Source: Dipteris shenzhenensis
Taxonomy: Eukaryota; Polypodiophyta; Polypodiopsida; Gleicheniales
Strand: one strand, 5' to 3'
Assembly: GCA_047967505.1 (NCBI GenBank)
Contig: CM106538.1
Length of the DNA: 64,000 bases
Shown one piece after another: positions 1-11,413 of this stretch (its first letter is position 1; each line of letters starts with the position of its first letter). The translations under genes and the position numbers were made by a program. The notes beneath the pieces were generated by a model, which made no database searches, was not told where the DNA came from, and saw nothing but the letters and a program-made list of their open reading frames with translations.

Positions 1-992
1 CTGCCATCATTATCACTACTCGGCTCTGGGATAGCCAGAAGTCCAGGAGGGCCAAACTGAGCGTGGCTTTGCTCTAAGAGAACAGCTTCCTTGGAGTTCA
101 AAGGGCCAACAGCAGCAACAGCATCAGGAAACATCATCTCATTATCTCCTCTTTGCTCCCTGGTTCCTGCAGAGAGAGAGCAACTTTTCAGCTGATTTCT
201 CCAATTTCAACTTTATCCAGACTTCATGGAGAGAAACAGGCAACAAACCCATCCCGTTTTAAAAACTAGAGCCTAAGGACTGTCCCTGAACTTGAAAAGC
301 AGTTTAGCAGCAGATGTACACCTACAATGGCCCCTCTTGGCGCCCAAATGCAGATGACACAAGTCGTGCAAGGCAAATGGAATCAATCCCTAAACCTAAA
401 ACGCTTGCCTTCCAACAAATGGAAGTTCAAAGGCGGAAGGAGCAAAAGAACGGCCAAAACAATACGCTTTGATGAAAGAGTTAAATACCAAAACGATTAA
501 ATTGAATGATAGAAAATCGAGTACTGTACCCTCCATAGAAGTTGCAATCTCATCGGGTTGGCGCTTCTTGCCGCTCTTCGAAAGGAGCTGCAGGCGTTGC
601 TGTTCCATCTCCTCGTCCTGTCGCTTCTTCTCGGCTCGGATTGCCGACTTGAACCCGTACTTTTCTCCAACAAGCAGATCGATGTGGTATCCCTCCAGCA
701 TGGTCTTAATCACGTCTTCAATTTCTTGCTCTGTCATGTTCACGAGAGTACTGACGGTGAAACCCATTTCCATTACCTTTGCAATAGTGGTCAATCGCAC
801 CCCATAGTCTTTGAAAAGGTCTTCCAGTGACTTCAACTGCTTGCAATTGGCCAAAGGGAAGGCAACGTCCATAGGCTGGACCTCCTTGCGAGGTAATAGC
901 CTCCGTTCCCACCGGAACATGGCCCCGGGAAAGTTTTCCGGATCCAGCTTGATGGTGGTGAGCAGCAACTTCAACGTACAAGAATTGCTGTG
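1..992 (-). CDS. LFY: LEAFY/FLORICAULA transcription factor, 5' part (exon 1 and part of exon 2)
   Basis: LFY is a plant-specific nuclear DNA-binding protein controlling meristem and reproductive development. Exon 1 runs from at most 992 down to 530. It encodes the N-terminal SAM-like oligomerisation domain: a LDPENFPGAMFRWE segment aligning with the family N-terminus, then SLEDLFKDYGVR, MEMGFTVSTLVNM and DLLVGEKYGFKSAIRAEKKR, followed by a charged E/Q-rich helix. A donor GT lies at 529-528. A 363-bp intron ends in a CTCTCTGCAG acceptor, so exon 2 starts at 166 and runs off the window edge. The phases join (G plus GA) and keep a linker frame ending near PEPSSDND. The C-terminal DNA-binding domain lies outside the window. 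No in-frame ATG sits at the usual start: the position aligned with the conserved initiator Met is CTG (947-945), and a stop lies at 995-993. Domain identity is confident; the start is not. Confidence 0.93.
167..529 (-). other. LFY intron 1
   Basis: This intron separates the SAM-like domain exon from the linker exon. It has a GTACAG donor at 529-524 and a pyrimidine-rich CTCTCTCTCTGCAG acceptor ending at 167. An intron after the N-terminal domain agrees with the usual two-intron LFY gene structure. The reading frame stays open for some way into the intron, so a longer unspliced ORF can be drawn, but its extension has no LFY similarity. Confidence 0.75.
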
Positions 993-1968
993 CTAAAAAA
1001 GACGAGACGCTCCACTCCGCAGATCAGCGTGTACAGTTGCACCAGTATCCCTGGAGTCCAAGCACCGGTTATCCTGGAAAAGCCGTAGCCCAAAGAAGAG
1101 AGCGATTTGGTATGTTGTGTCCAACAGATAAGAGCACCAATGTAGGGTAACTTCAGGAGGGATATCCTAAGTTAGGATAACGTCGTTATACCTTCTTCAA
1201 GGCCGTCTGGCATTGTAGACGCTAAAAGACGTGGCGCGAGTAACCATGAAGGGATGAATGGCCGTGCGGACAAGAAAACAAAAAATGGCAGTAATGATGA
1301 TATTTGCAAGCACGGGGCCCAAAAGAAGGTCGAGCACTCGCAAAGACGGGTTTCCACAAAGAGTCCAGGATGTGGAGAGAAATGCCAGAAAGCCCGTGGA
1401 TATGGTGCAAAGCAAGCAAGCGGGCACAATGGGGGTTCCGATGATGACACTGCAGAGAAGAAGCAGCAACGGTTCGACTGCTGCTACTACGAAAGAAGCA
1501 AGCTGATGCTGAAGACTGCTCCGAGCACTAGAAGACTTGGGCGTGACTTGCTGCGGAGCAAGAAATTAGCCAAGTAAAGAAGAAGCAACAATCTTTATGT
1601 CTGCAGCTAGCTAGCTAGCAAGCATGATTTTGAAGAACACAGACTGGGTGTTTGAGAACGACAACGATGATGATGATGAGGAGGAATGCTAGCTAGCTAA
1701 TAGAGCTGCAAGCTACCTGATGCTAAAGAAGAAGCAAGACGTCTGTGATGGGAAAGTGAACAAGGAGAGGTTTGATGTCCAGTGCCCTGTGGGATTGAGA
1801 AGGGTCTTCTGAATGATGATAAAAGGGGGATGACCCCTTTGAGGCTTCAGTAGTGCTTCAGAAAGGTGATGATCACAGTGATGATGATGTTAGGGGTGTT
1901 TGCAGCAGCAGCCATGAGGGCAGGGGAGAGACATTCCCTTTGGTGAATATATGAGGGGATCTGGGAAA

Positions 1969-1992
1969 CAGCAGCAGCAGCAGCAGCAGCAG
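1969..1992. repeat. (CAG)8 microsatellite
   Basis: Eight perfect CAG units in the LFY upstream spacer. They are not within a supported coding region. Confidence 0.9.
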
Positions 1993-2216
1993 AAACTGCT
2001 TGCCCAACAGCCCAAAGGCTCAATATGAGAGAAGGTAGAACTTGGGCAAAACGCTCTGGTTTACAATTTCCTTTTATCGTTGAGGTCCATGGCACAGAGA
2101 GAGACACTCTGAAAAGAGAAAGAAGTGGCCAGCATCAAATGCCAGGATGAGTAAAACAGTGACTGACTTAAATGAGAGAGAGTAACAGGCACGGCAACAT
2201 CAAATGCCTCGATGTG

Positions 2217-2236
2217 AGAGAGAGAGGGGAGAATGT

Positions 2237-2269
<33 letters not shown>

Positions 2270-2300
2270 TTCCCAAAAAAAGAAATGTGGGTGTGTGTAT
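2217..2300. repeat. Compound (GA)n/(GT)n microsatellite
   Basis: Alternating GA and GT dinucleotide runs, including GTGTGTGTGTG followed by (GA)n, then a further GTGTGTGT block. A related C-run and CT-run lies at about 2384-2412. These are low-complexity sequences with no coding meaning. Confidence 0.85.
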
Positions 2301-2799
2301 CAACCTCATTTTAGATTTATTTATTTAAGTCAACTTATTATTTTTCAAAATAAACAAATAGTTGTGAAAGTGTATGGAACACCCCCCCCCCCCACACTCT
2401 CTCTCTCTCTCATGTACACACGTGTAACATAGGGAGAAGGGGTCTATGGCACCACACATTCATGCGTGCATGCATACACGTGTGTGCGTGTGTGTGGGTG
2501 AGTGAGGGCCAGTGCACACTAGGCTTGAAATGCGCCCTTGGTGCGACATTCAAGCTGCCCTACAATTAGGCGCGTGAACTACATGTCAGGGAGATCTCAC
2601 AGAGCTCAAAGAGCCTTTGTCAAGTCTTTTCAGAGTTTGCAAAGTAGGGTGCAGAGCAAGATGATTGGCTGAAGCGAGAGTGGTGCACTGGTGCGATTTT
2701 CAGCACCTTCAAACTCAAGTTGCGATTTTGTGTACTGGAGGCGCTTTGTTTTTTACTTTATCCGTGCTCAGTCGCGCATTTTCTAGCGCGTGTGCTGGC

Positions 2800-2832
<33 letters not shown>
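2800..2832. repeat. (GA)n microsatellite
   Basis: A near-perfect GA run in the LFY upstream spacer. It is one of more than a dozen GA/CT tracts in the window. Confidence 0.9.
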
Positions 2833-2834
<2 letters not shown>

Positions 2835-4167
2835 CAAACTTATTATGCTCACATGCACTAGGGATGGTACAATTGGACTAGGGACTACAAATGAGCATCC
2901 ATTGGAGTAGTAAGTCTTGGCACTCGCATGCTGTAATAGTAGTAGGGAGCCTCACACAACAATCCTCAACAAAAGTCCTTGCACTTCAAATAGAATTCTT
3001 GGAAGGTTTTGAATGGTGGTTGGCTAACACACTTTTCATTGGCTAAACTTATGTGTTACACTCTGAGCACAAATATACAACTTCAAATGTAGAGCTGCAA
3101 TTCGGTGCACTCACTTCTCTTAGATTAGTCTCAATATGACTATGTGAACAACTAGACATACTTCTCAAGGATAGCTTGTGCATTGGCTTTGAGAGTTATT
3201 GTACATGCACGTGACACTGTGCAATTGAGGAGTTGTATGCTTGGTCATGCTGGCCATCAAAATCCCTTAAAACTTTAGCCCTATTATATGTAGATGTACT
3301 TTGTTTTACATGGAGTCTCAATACTATGAATAGATACAAATAGCACATAACAAGCCTTCAAAAGTGTCAAGGGATTGGTTTGCCCAAACAGGTCACGTTT
3401 ACACCTAAACTACATATTGTCTTGGAGCACCTAGACTATATCGAAGGTTGATGAGGAAAGGGCTTGAAGAGAGGCTATTGGTAAATGGATTTTGAAGGTG
3501 CCACTTTCATGACAATCTCGCTATACTTCACTCAATTAATTGTGCTTGGCCTTAACAATCCTCAATTCCAACTAAGTTCACAAAATGGCCTTCTAGGCAG
3601 AGCCTTCATTGTCACATTTGATGCTCTCTCTAATCTCAAATTTTAGACCACTCTAACTTCCAAATTTGATGCCCCTGTCACAAATTCTCAACGACACCTA
3701 ACCTAGTTTGCATAATCATTGCCAATCTATTACATATTGTCACATGAGACGCGACCAAGAAAAATTTGTTTAAATTACTAGCTTCTTTGCATGGCAATGC
3801 AAAAACAACAACATGCCATAACTGTGCTTTGATTAGATGTTACATAGAAAAGGCTCTTGACAAATCCTCAAGAGGTAGAGCTATTGCTTAGCAGAACCGT
3901 TTTTTCTAGTTGGCAAATTCATTTCCAACCATCTAACAACCATTCACAGCTCCGCATCTTATCCCTAATTTTGTAAACAAAAATCCCATGACAGTTGCAA
4001 GTGGCTACAGCATCTTGAATAACAGCTAGGAGAGAGGGACGACTATTCGATTAAGGTTTACATTTTCATGTGTTTGATTAAGCTTATAAGCTTGATTTAT
4101 AGCCGCTGAAGGGAGAGAGAGTCGTAAGGTGACGTTGGGAGAGAGAGAGGCAGAAGATGACTCTGAG

Positions 4168-4174
4168 AGAGGGG

Positions 4175-4223
<49 letters not shown>

Positions 4224-4242
4224 GGGGGGGGAGGGAGGGAAG
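4168..4242. repeat. (GA)n tract running into a 19-base G run
   Basis: A long GA dinucleotide run (about 4177-4212) passes directly into 19 consecutive G residues (4213-4231), then GAGGGAGGGA. A matching C run occurs at about 4399-4411. The homopurine strand could form a triplex, and the G run a quadruplex; that is inference from composition. Confidence 0.9.
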
Positions 4243-6339
4243 GAGGGGCAGGTAGTCGGGTTAGAGGCGCAAGATGAAGGGAGAGAGAGGGAGGGAATGC
4301 AAAGAGAGAGGGAGAGAACCAGGCTTTAATAGACAGTGAGGAGAGAAGCTAGAGACTTCCAGAAGCCGCCTTAATGGGAACGTTAAACTTAGCTTATTCC
4401 CCCCCCCCCCCTCCCCCTTGACTTTTACTAATCCATGAATAAAAGTCATCATGGGGGCCTATAGGCAATTATTAGGAATTGGGCTCCCTGTTGTTCATAT
4501 AGGCAATTATTAGGAGTTGGGATTTTTGAGCTACCATGGATACAATTACTTCTATGATTGCCCTTAATCTACAAGCATTGAGCCACCTAGCAGAGCTTCT
4601 TGGATGAGCAACAAACTTCCATGGAGCGTAGGAGTTGTGATCGTGGAGAGAAATTATCAAATCGTGTGTGTGTGTGCGCCCGCGCTTGTGCACTGGTCTT
4701 TAAATTTGTTTGGTTTGTCTCAATGAGCATTTTCATCACTCCCCTTGTCCCTACTTGAGACCTTGGTGGGTTTTGGATAGCCATAGGGATAGTGCGAGTT
4801 TCATTATTCCTCCTTATGGGTGATGATTAGTGATGATTTGAGGAAGCTCAAAAGTCCACGGTTCCCTAGGCTAGCACCACAAATTCCCAACATCCTCCTT
4901 ATATAGGTAGTCCTAACAATTCCCTTGATGTTACAAGCTTCAAGGTTCACCTCGCTTGGCCTGTCCCATCATGTACTTCCCCTGCCTCCACTATTTCCGT
5001 GCTCTGTACCCCTTCGGCCTTCCTGCCAACTGCCTAGTGCCTCTACCTTCATTCTGAATTTCTGACTCTGAGTCTCCACTCTTGAGTCTTTGAGTCTTGC
5101 CCATTCGTATCACCTCCAAGAGGATAAGAACTCGGTTATATATTTTCTCAGCATTTGTTTTTGTTAGTTTTTTGTGTGGTGTTGGCAACCTGCAGCCTTC
5201 TTCCATTTGAGCTCGTCGTAGTACTACCAAATATACAGCTAAATAACTGGACAGAAGCCACATCGTCGTCCAAAGAGTCCGGACCCATGCAGTATCTTGA
5301 GGAGTGTTTTGTGTCGTCTACTTCCTGATTTCCGCCTCCTCTCTCTTTCTCTCTCTCTCTCTCTCTCTTTCATCAGACTCTTTCTTCCTGACTTGTGCTA
5401 CGAGTCACGAGACACGACTTCGAAATTACTCGTCGTCATCTCTCTCTCTCTTTCTCTCAGAGTCTCATACACAGCTCGCAATAAAAGCTAGTCAATATTA
5501 ACGTTCGGAGGGAGATAGCTTCTCTTATTGTACTATTCTCTTTAGACTCTTCTCGTAAGCAAAAATAACTCTCGCCATGCTAACAAGAAATGATTTGCTA
5601 GCACATTGCAGTGGCATTGCACTTTCGAACGTGTGAATAACAGGTACTAGCTAGCATTGCATTCCCACCTAAAATGAAAGGAAATGATTTACCACGAGCA
5701 CCACTCCAGTTGGGCTCGAAGCAACGCCGAGAACAGCTAGATCAAGTTCGAATCAACGACATGCACAGCACATAAACTATTCGAGTTTCTTTTCAATATC
5801 ATCACGACAAGTCACTACACAGGCTCTCCCAGCGTCCCCATCCAGTGCCGACACTATCACCAGTACATCCACACATCCATAAAACAATTGAAAACCTCTC
5901 ACGAAAAGCACGCTTTAGCGCCCGCTGCTCACATAGCCCCCTCAGTACCGACGGCACAAGGACGTGATGTAAAAGCCTGAAACCCCAGCACACGCCATTG
6001 CCTGCAAGGCTAAAAAGCAACACTGCTTCCGGGACAGGACTGGATCAGGATTTACTATGCTCTCGTGAACGGTGCCTTTCGGTTCGTTTCAATTGCATTC
6101 TTGTTTCGCTTTTCGGTAAGCAAAACTCCAAGAACACATCGCTTGAGACTGCCGGCTCCAACGTCGCAAAACCATTTTAACTGGGTATTCTCAAAATTAT
6201 AACAATTGAGAAGTGTGGCGTGGGTGTGTTCCAAAAAAAACAAGATGAACATGGTTCAATTTGCCTGCCGTTTGGCATTTAATTGGCATGGATGTGTGTG
6301 TTTTTTCCGGACATTAGTTTTTAGTTGTTAGTTGTGTGC

Positions 6340-7380
6340 TTAGTTCAAAGAACAGAAAACTAGAGAGTGGTCTTACCAGTACACAAAATATGTTCCGTGT
6401 GAAGTGTTGTTTGTGGTGAGCTTTTCCATATGTGGTCAATAGTACTTCCATATATCGTAGTCGGCATTGTTATTTGTTGTTCCATGTTGATGGTTTGCAT
6501 GTATTGGAGAAGGCTTCGCTTGTTTTGACTATTTGTCTTCAATGTTAAAATCTCCCACAATGTATTTTTCTTGGTTTGGATGGATATTAGCTTGTATTTC
6601 TTGTAGGATTGTTTTGAGTGCGTCCGTTTTCACCTTCGACGCCTTGTACACGTTCACAATGGCTATTGTCCTCTCTTTTGGCAGGTCTAGAATTGTGAGC
6701 AAGGAGTTGCAATTGTCCCTAAAAATGTTTTGAGAGTGCTTTATGTCGACATCGTCTTTGAAGTATGTGGCCAAGCCGGAGCCTTGGGTAGTTGCAACAT
6801 GCCGGAATCTGCGCACGCTGATGTCCGTGCTCTCCTTTGCATGAGTTTCTTGGAGGCAAAGAATTGTTGCATTCGCTATGGCTTGGCTTTGCACAATGTC
6901 TTCTCTGTGGCTTGTGTTAGACCTCGTGTTTAGGCTTTGTAGCATTCTGTAGGTTTGTTTTGTATTCTCGAGGCTTTCGCGTTTGAAAGCCCAGAGCCGC
7001 TTTGTTTGTAGGCCTTGGATCTCTTGGAATACTGTTTTGTCTATGTTGATCAACTTTTTCTAGTAGGTACAACCCACAGGGGTCGCGCACTCATGATAGT
7101 GCTGTGTAAACAAGCCCGTGCGATCTGATTTTGGTCAGGTCAAATGCGATGGAGTCCATCGTGAGCGGTGGATTGTTCTGGTTGCTGCTGGTTGTATTGG
7201 GAACTGTGTCCTTATTGTTGTGTTTAGGTGGTTGTGTCCTATTTGGAATTCTTTTGCTATTTTCATGACTAGGGTCTAGTCAGGCATGGTTTGGTGGGTG
7301 CGTATGTGCTTGTTTTTTGCACGTGTTTGCTCTCCTATTTTCTTGTCCCCAAACTGTACATTCAGAGTTGGAACTTCAGA
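6340..7380 (-). pseudogene. Helentron helicase C-terminus plus endonuclease domain, decayed
   Basis: From 7380 down, the minus strand resumes helicase sequence with motif V (TIHRS, about 7176-7160) and motif VI (VYTALS, then a stop, then VR, about 7111-7086). An endonuclease/exonuclease/phosphatase fold then starts at about 7053: CLQETHA with the catalytic Glu at 6849-6847, AIVNVYKA, and VGDFNIED near 6555-6535. After a frameshift comes STIDHIW, with a poorly preserved end near 6360. This domain is a target-nicking nuclease in Helentrons. Its position directly after helicase motif VI argues for one original fused protein rather than a nearby LINE, and no reverse transcriptase is seen in this frame. 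Confidence 0.82.
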
Positions 7381-7962
7381 GCAAACAAGTTTTGTTCCAA
7401 AGTTCAATAAATTTCCCAATTTTAAAAGAAAGGGGCACTTTAAGAAGGAGGTTCCTCAAGCACCACCTAAGAAACCTCAAACACAAAATTATCCTCTCTT
7501 GAAGAAAGAGGATTATGAAAGGGCCAGGCAAGAAAATCTTTGCTTCAAATGTTTGGGCAAAGACCATGCTGCTTGGAACTCCCCTAAAAATAAACCAGCG
7601 GGAGCTAAAGCCCCAAATAGACCTCCACAAAGACAAGTACATGCGGAGTACATGCGGTGCAAGTGTTGATGCTTAATGGTATTGAAAAGTACACTGAGGT
7701 AGAGGTCTATCATGAGGATAACACCCACATGTGCTGTCTATCATCGGCAATGTGGCAACCCACCTTTGGTCCTCATGATTTAATGAGGATGCATGGAAAA
7801 ATTAAAAGGGAAAGAGTAAGAGTGATGGTCGATGATAGTGCAACACATAATTTCTTAAACTACTTGTTAGTTAAGGAATTAAAATTGCCTGAGAGTCCCA
7901 GTACCCATAAATATGTGGTCTCTTTGGTGAAGGGCAGTGATAAAAAGTTTGAGACACCATGA
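7380..7962 (+). pseudogene. Chromovirus gag C-terminus and protease, decayed
   Basis: Gag is the capsid precursor and protease cleaves the polyprotein. A lysine/proline-rich stretch is followed by a zinc knuckle CFKCLGKDHAAWNS (7541-7582). Its last cysteine is replaced by serine, so the CX2CX4HX4C pattern is incomplete. After a frame change, a protease-like VMVDDSATHNFLNYLLVKEL block (from about 7825) matches the family DSGATHNF active site with the glycine missing. The N-terminal gag is absent, consistent with 5' truncation. Confidence 0.75.
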
Positions 7963-8260
7963 TATATGGTATAGAGGTGGATATTCAAGGCTATCATGAT
8001 GCCTTGGATTTCCAAATCATGCATCTCGACTAACAGATGTAGTGCTTGGTCAAGAATGGCTGTATAGTCTTGGGCATAGCTTACAGAGGAGTTATCTTAA
8101 TAACTCCATTATGTTTGAAAAAGAGGGTAGAGTCTTTCATATTCAAGGAGAACATGATGTGCCTAACTCTCCTCTTATTTGTTCGATGGAATTGGAATGA
8201 CTACTACACCAAGAAGAATGCGAGGTATATCTTTGTGAACTTACTTTTATTGGTGATTTT

Positions 8261-9660
8261 ATGTCTTCTGCATCGGAAAGAAGTAATGTTGTTTTTGATA
8301 ATGTTAAAAAGTATAAATCTTCTTTCAATGATTTAATGTTTGAATTTAAAGATGTTTTACCTCTTGAGAGAGAAGTAGATCATAAAATAGATTTAATTCA
8401 TGGATCTACCCCTGTTTGTAAACCCCCATATAGGCTTAGTCAAACAGAGGAATGTGAGGTCGAAAGACAGTTAACGGAATATCTTAGGAAGGGACAAATC
8501 CAAACAAGTAGCTCACCTTGGTCTGCACCAGTTTTACTGGTAAAGAAAAAGGATGGTACTATGCGTTTATGCATAGATTACCGAGCACTAAATAAAATCA
8601 CCATAAAAAATAAGTATCCTATGCCTCGCATTGATGAGCTCTTTGATCAATTGCAAGGGGCAAAATACTTTACTAAAATTGATTTAAGATCAAGATATCA
8701 CCAAGTACGAATTAGGGAAGAGGATGTCCCTAAGACATCATTTTGTACTAGCTATGGGCATTATCAATTTAAAGTAATGCCATTTGGATTAACAAATGCT
8801 CCAGCAACTTTCATGACACTTACGAATAGTGTCTTAAGGCCATATCTAGGAAAATTTACTGTAGTATTTTTAGACAATATCTTTATTTATAGTAAAACCA
8901 GAAAAAAGCATTTGGAACATTTGCGGAAAGTGTTCGAGCTGCTTAGGGATAATTCACTCTTTGCTAAAGAATCCAAATGTGAATTCTTTGTAAAAGAAGT
9001 GAAATACTTGGGACATATAATATCTCAAGAAGGGGTTCGTATGGACCCTGATAAAGTAAGGGCCATATTGGAATCGCCACATCCTACAAATCTAGAAGAA
9101 TTACATATATTCTTAGGTTTGTCAGGATTCTATAGGAGATTCATCCAAGATTACGCTAGGATTGCTGTTCCGATGATGGGCTAGCTTAAGGGGAAGGGAA
9201 GCACCTTCATATGGGATGAACCTCAAAAGAGAAGTTTTGAAAAATTAAAGGTAGCTATAGTGGCAGCTCTTGTCTTAAAAGTAGTGGATCCCAATGAACC
9301 ATTCGTGGTTGGGACACATGCTAGTGATTTTGTTGTTGGGGCGGTACTTATACATAAAGGTCAACCAATGGCTTTTGAAAGCAAAAAGATCATGCCTAAC
9401 GGAATTACTCGGCATATGAGAAGGAACTATATGCTATAGTTTATACTTTAAAGAAAAGGAGGCACTACTTATATGGTGCAAAATTTGAGATCATCTTTGA
9501 TCAGGAGAGCATTAACTGGATTTGTAATCAGCTAGAGCTTAAAGGTAGAAAAGCTAGATGGGCTAAGTTAATGCAAGAGTTTGATATATAATTGACGTAT
9601 AGGAAACGAAAGTTCAATGTGGTAGCAGACTCTCTTAGCCAAATGCCAATTGTTAATAAA
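8261..9660 (+). pseudogene. Chromovirus reverse transcriptase and RNase H, decayed
   Basis: RT copies element RNA into DNA. The best frame (8261-9181) carries [50 protein letters not shown] and [12 protein letters not shown]. The catalytic YxDD-type motif reads FLDN (8867-8878): the second aspartate codon has become Asn, which should abolish catalysis. A stop at 9182 interrupts the join to RNase H, whose ASDFVVGAVL and LKEKEALLIW-like segments continue to about 9660 with frameshifts. Length and order fit a Ty3 RT-RH unit. Confidence 0.88.
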
Positions 9661-10380
9661 TTGAGTTTTATTCAATTTCAGAATGATTTCCTAGAGTCCT
9701 TAAAGGGGAAATGTGAGTTTGATCCTCACTTCTCTGAAATATGGAAAGCAATTAAAAATAGGGATCCAACTAATCGAGAGGCTTTCAGTAGAGTGTGTGT
9801 CCCAGATGATAATGACATTAGGCAACAAATCCTTTTTGAATGTCATGATAGTCCGAGTGCTGGAAACTCGGGAATTCAGAAGACATATGTGTTTCTTAAA
9901 AGACAATTCTTTTGGCCTGGAATAGGTAAGGATGTCCAAGATTATGTATTGAAGTACCAAAAATGCCAGATCAATAAGGCTGAATGCCTTAAGATAAGAG
10001 GTCTCCTACACCCATTGGAGATTCCATTTGGCAAATGGGAAAGCATCTTCATGGATTACATAGTAGGATTACCTAGGACACAGAGGGGGCACAACTCTGT
10101 GTGGGTAATTGTGGATCGGTTGACCAAGATGGCTCATTTTATTCCTGTCAGTGAAGATGTTAAAACCCCAGAATTAGCCAGGCTATTTGTGGAGTATATC
10201 TATAGACTGTATGGGCTACCAGCCGATATTGTTAGCGATCGGGACAGCAAATTTAACAGCCATTTTTGGAGGGCTGTGTTTAAGAGGTTGGAAACTTCAT
10301 TAAATATGAGCACCGCGGATCATCCACAGAGTGATGGTCAAACTGAAAGGGTCAATCAGATCATTGAGGATATGCTTTGA
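9592..10380 (+). pseudogene. Chromovirus integrase
   Basis: Integrase inserts the cDNA into host DNA. The zinc-binding N-terminal region shows HDSPSAGNSG, where the second His is Asn, and YQKCQ, where the first Cys is Tyr, so metal binding is probably lost. The catalytic core keeps its Asp in IFMDYIVGLPRT, Asp in IVSDRDSKFNSHFW and Glu in HPQSDGQTERVNQ. The frame ends at a TGA at 10378-10380; further C-terminal segments (KLSPRYCGPF and similar) follow in broken frame to about 10800. Confidence 0.88.
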
Positions 10381-10942
10381 TCATATGTAAGTAAACGGCA
10401 AACTAATTAGGAACAGTATCTGCCCATATTAGAATTTGCATATAACAGTGCCAAACATTCAGCTTCAGGTTTTAGTCATTCATGATGATGTATGGATTTC
10501 AACCAAGAGCCCCAATGACAGTGGGACTCGAAAAAAAGAATGTTCAAGCGGCCAAAGACTTTCTTGAATCTATGAATCAAACGCTTAACTTAGCTAAAGA
10601 TAGCATATGAAGAGCTTAAGATAGAGCACGAAGTTATGCAGACCCCCATCGTAGAAAGTTGGAGTTTGAAGTAAATGATGAAGTCTACCTTAAGGTACCC
10701 GAATCTTTAGAATCTCTAAAGACAGGTAAATGTCCGAAGTTGTCTCCTAGGTATTGTGGACCATTCACAATTCTTAAGAGGATTGGAAACTTGCTTACAA
10801 GTTAGCCTTACCTGAGGGATGTAGAGTACATCCAATTTTTCATGTTAGTAGGCTAAAAAGAAAATTAGGAGGTGATGATAACCTCATTGGAAATGAAGTC
10901 CTAGTTGAACTCATTGAACCAGCATCTTTACCACATGAATCA

Positions 10943-11095
10943 GAAAGAATTTTAAATAGACAAGAAAAAAGAACACGACACACCATATGGCAAGAATGTC
11001 TGGTTAAGTGGAAAGATAGATCTGAAGAGAGTTCAACATGGGAAAGGGTAAGTAGTCTCCAGAGGAGGTTCCCAATTTTGTTTTCAAGGACGTAA
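10943..11095 (+). pseudogene. C-terminal chromodomain of the chromovirus integrase
   Basis: In one frame, ERILNRQEKRTRHTIWQECL is followed by VKWKDRSEESSTWERV. This is the three-strand chromodomain core (LVKWK...STWE) that tethers chromovirus integration to marked chromatin. It sits immediately before the polypurine tract, as expected. The sub-lineage is not assigned. Confidence 0.8.
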
Positions 11096-11117
11096 ACCAT
11101 TCTTAAGGGGAAGGGAA

Positions 11118-11413
11118 TGTTACGTCAGCCATAATCTCGGAATCGTCTGGTGTGGTTATGTTGAAGTGGGAAACCCGAGGGCTCGACACTGCTTGCATCA
11201 ATACGGAGTGCATAAGTAAGGCCTAAATGGTCATAGAGACTCTAAGGTCCAAATGGACACATGCCACTCAAGAGAACACCATGTGGCATGCACTGGGCTA
11301 GGAGGGAGGATTCCAGAAGGAGCTTGAAGAAAGGCAAGTTCATGTGACCAAAAGGGGAATCCGTGGCCAGGTGGAATGTACTGAGCTGAGCCCTTCTTTC
11401 AGGTGTCGCAACA
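11118..11413 (+). repeat. Chromovirus 3' LTR (296 bp)
   Basis: It begins TGTTACG right after the polypurine tract and ends CGCAACA, the near-perfect inverted terminus. Helentron helicase sequence resumes at the next base. Bases 11414-11418 (GAATG) would be one side of the target duplication; the partner is missing with the 5' LTR. Confidence 0.85.

Larger units (their letters stand above)
993..6330. other. LFY upstream spacer with microsatellites; no other gene seen
   Basis: About 5.3 kb between the LFY exon and the Helentron relic. I see no ORF with recognisable protein similarity on either strand. It presumably contains the LFY promoter and 5' UTR, which would read leftwards. It holds a (CAG)8 run, several (GA)n/(CT)n tracts, a poly-G/poly-C pair and a short direct repeat near 4464 and 4500. 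A (CT)-rich stretch lies at about 5338-5370 and another at 5441-5460. No TATA box could be assigned with confidence. Confidence 0.5.
7380..11413 (+). mobile_element. Ty3/gypsy chromovirus, 5' truncated, inserted in the Helentron helicase
   Basis: This plus-strand element has gag zinc knuckle, protease, RT, RNase H, integrase, chromodomain, a polypurine tract (AAGGGGAAGGGAA, 11105-11117) and a 296-bp 3' LTR. No 5' LTR is present: the left edge passes from helicase sequence straight into mid-gag at about 7380. The gene order PR-RT-RH-IN followed by a C-terminal chromodomain defines a chromovirus. Internal stops and frameshifts show it is dead. Confidence 0.88.

Noticed and set aside
396-529. 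Extension of the LFY exon 1 frame past 530
   Set aside because: The extension lacks LFY similarity, begins right after a good GT donor, and an acceptor with matching phase exists at 167.
1172-1577. Overlapping open frames on both strands upstream of LFY
   Set aside because: No protein similarity and frames on both strands are equally open; treated as chance.
4129-4329. Open frame made of Arg-Glu repeats
   Set aside because: It is the translation of a (GA)n tract with no other sequence content. The same applies to frames at 21412-21705, 21925-22299 and 27732-27938.
6529-7053. Endonuclease domain as part of a LINE
   Set aside because: No LINE reverse transcriptase follows in this orientation, and helicase motifs V and VI directly precede it, which fits a Helentron.
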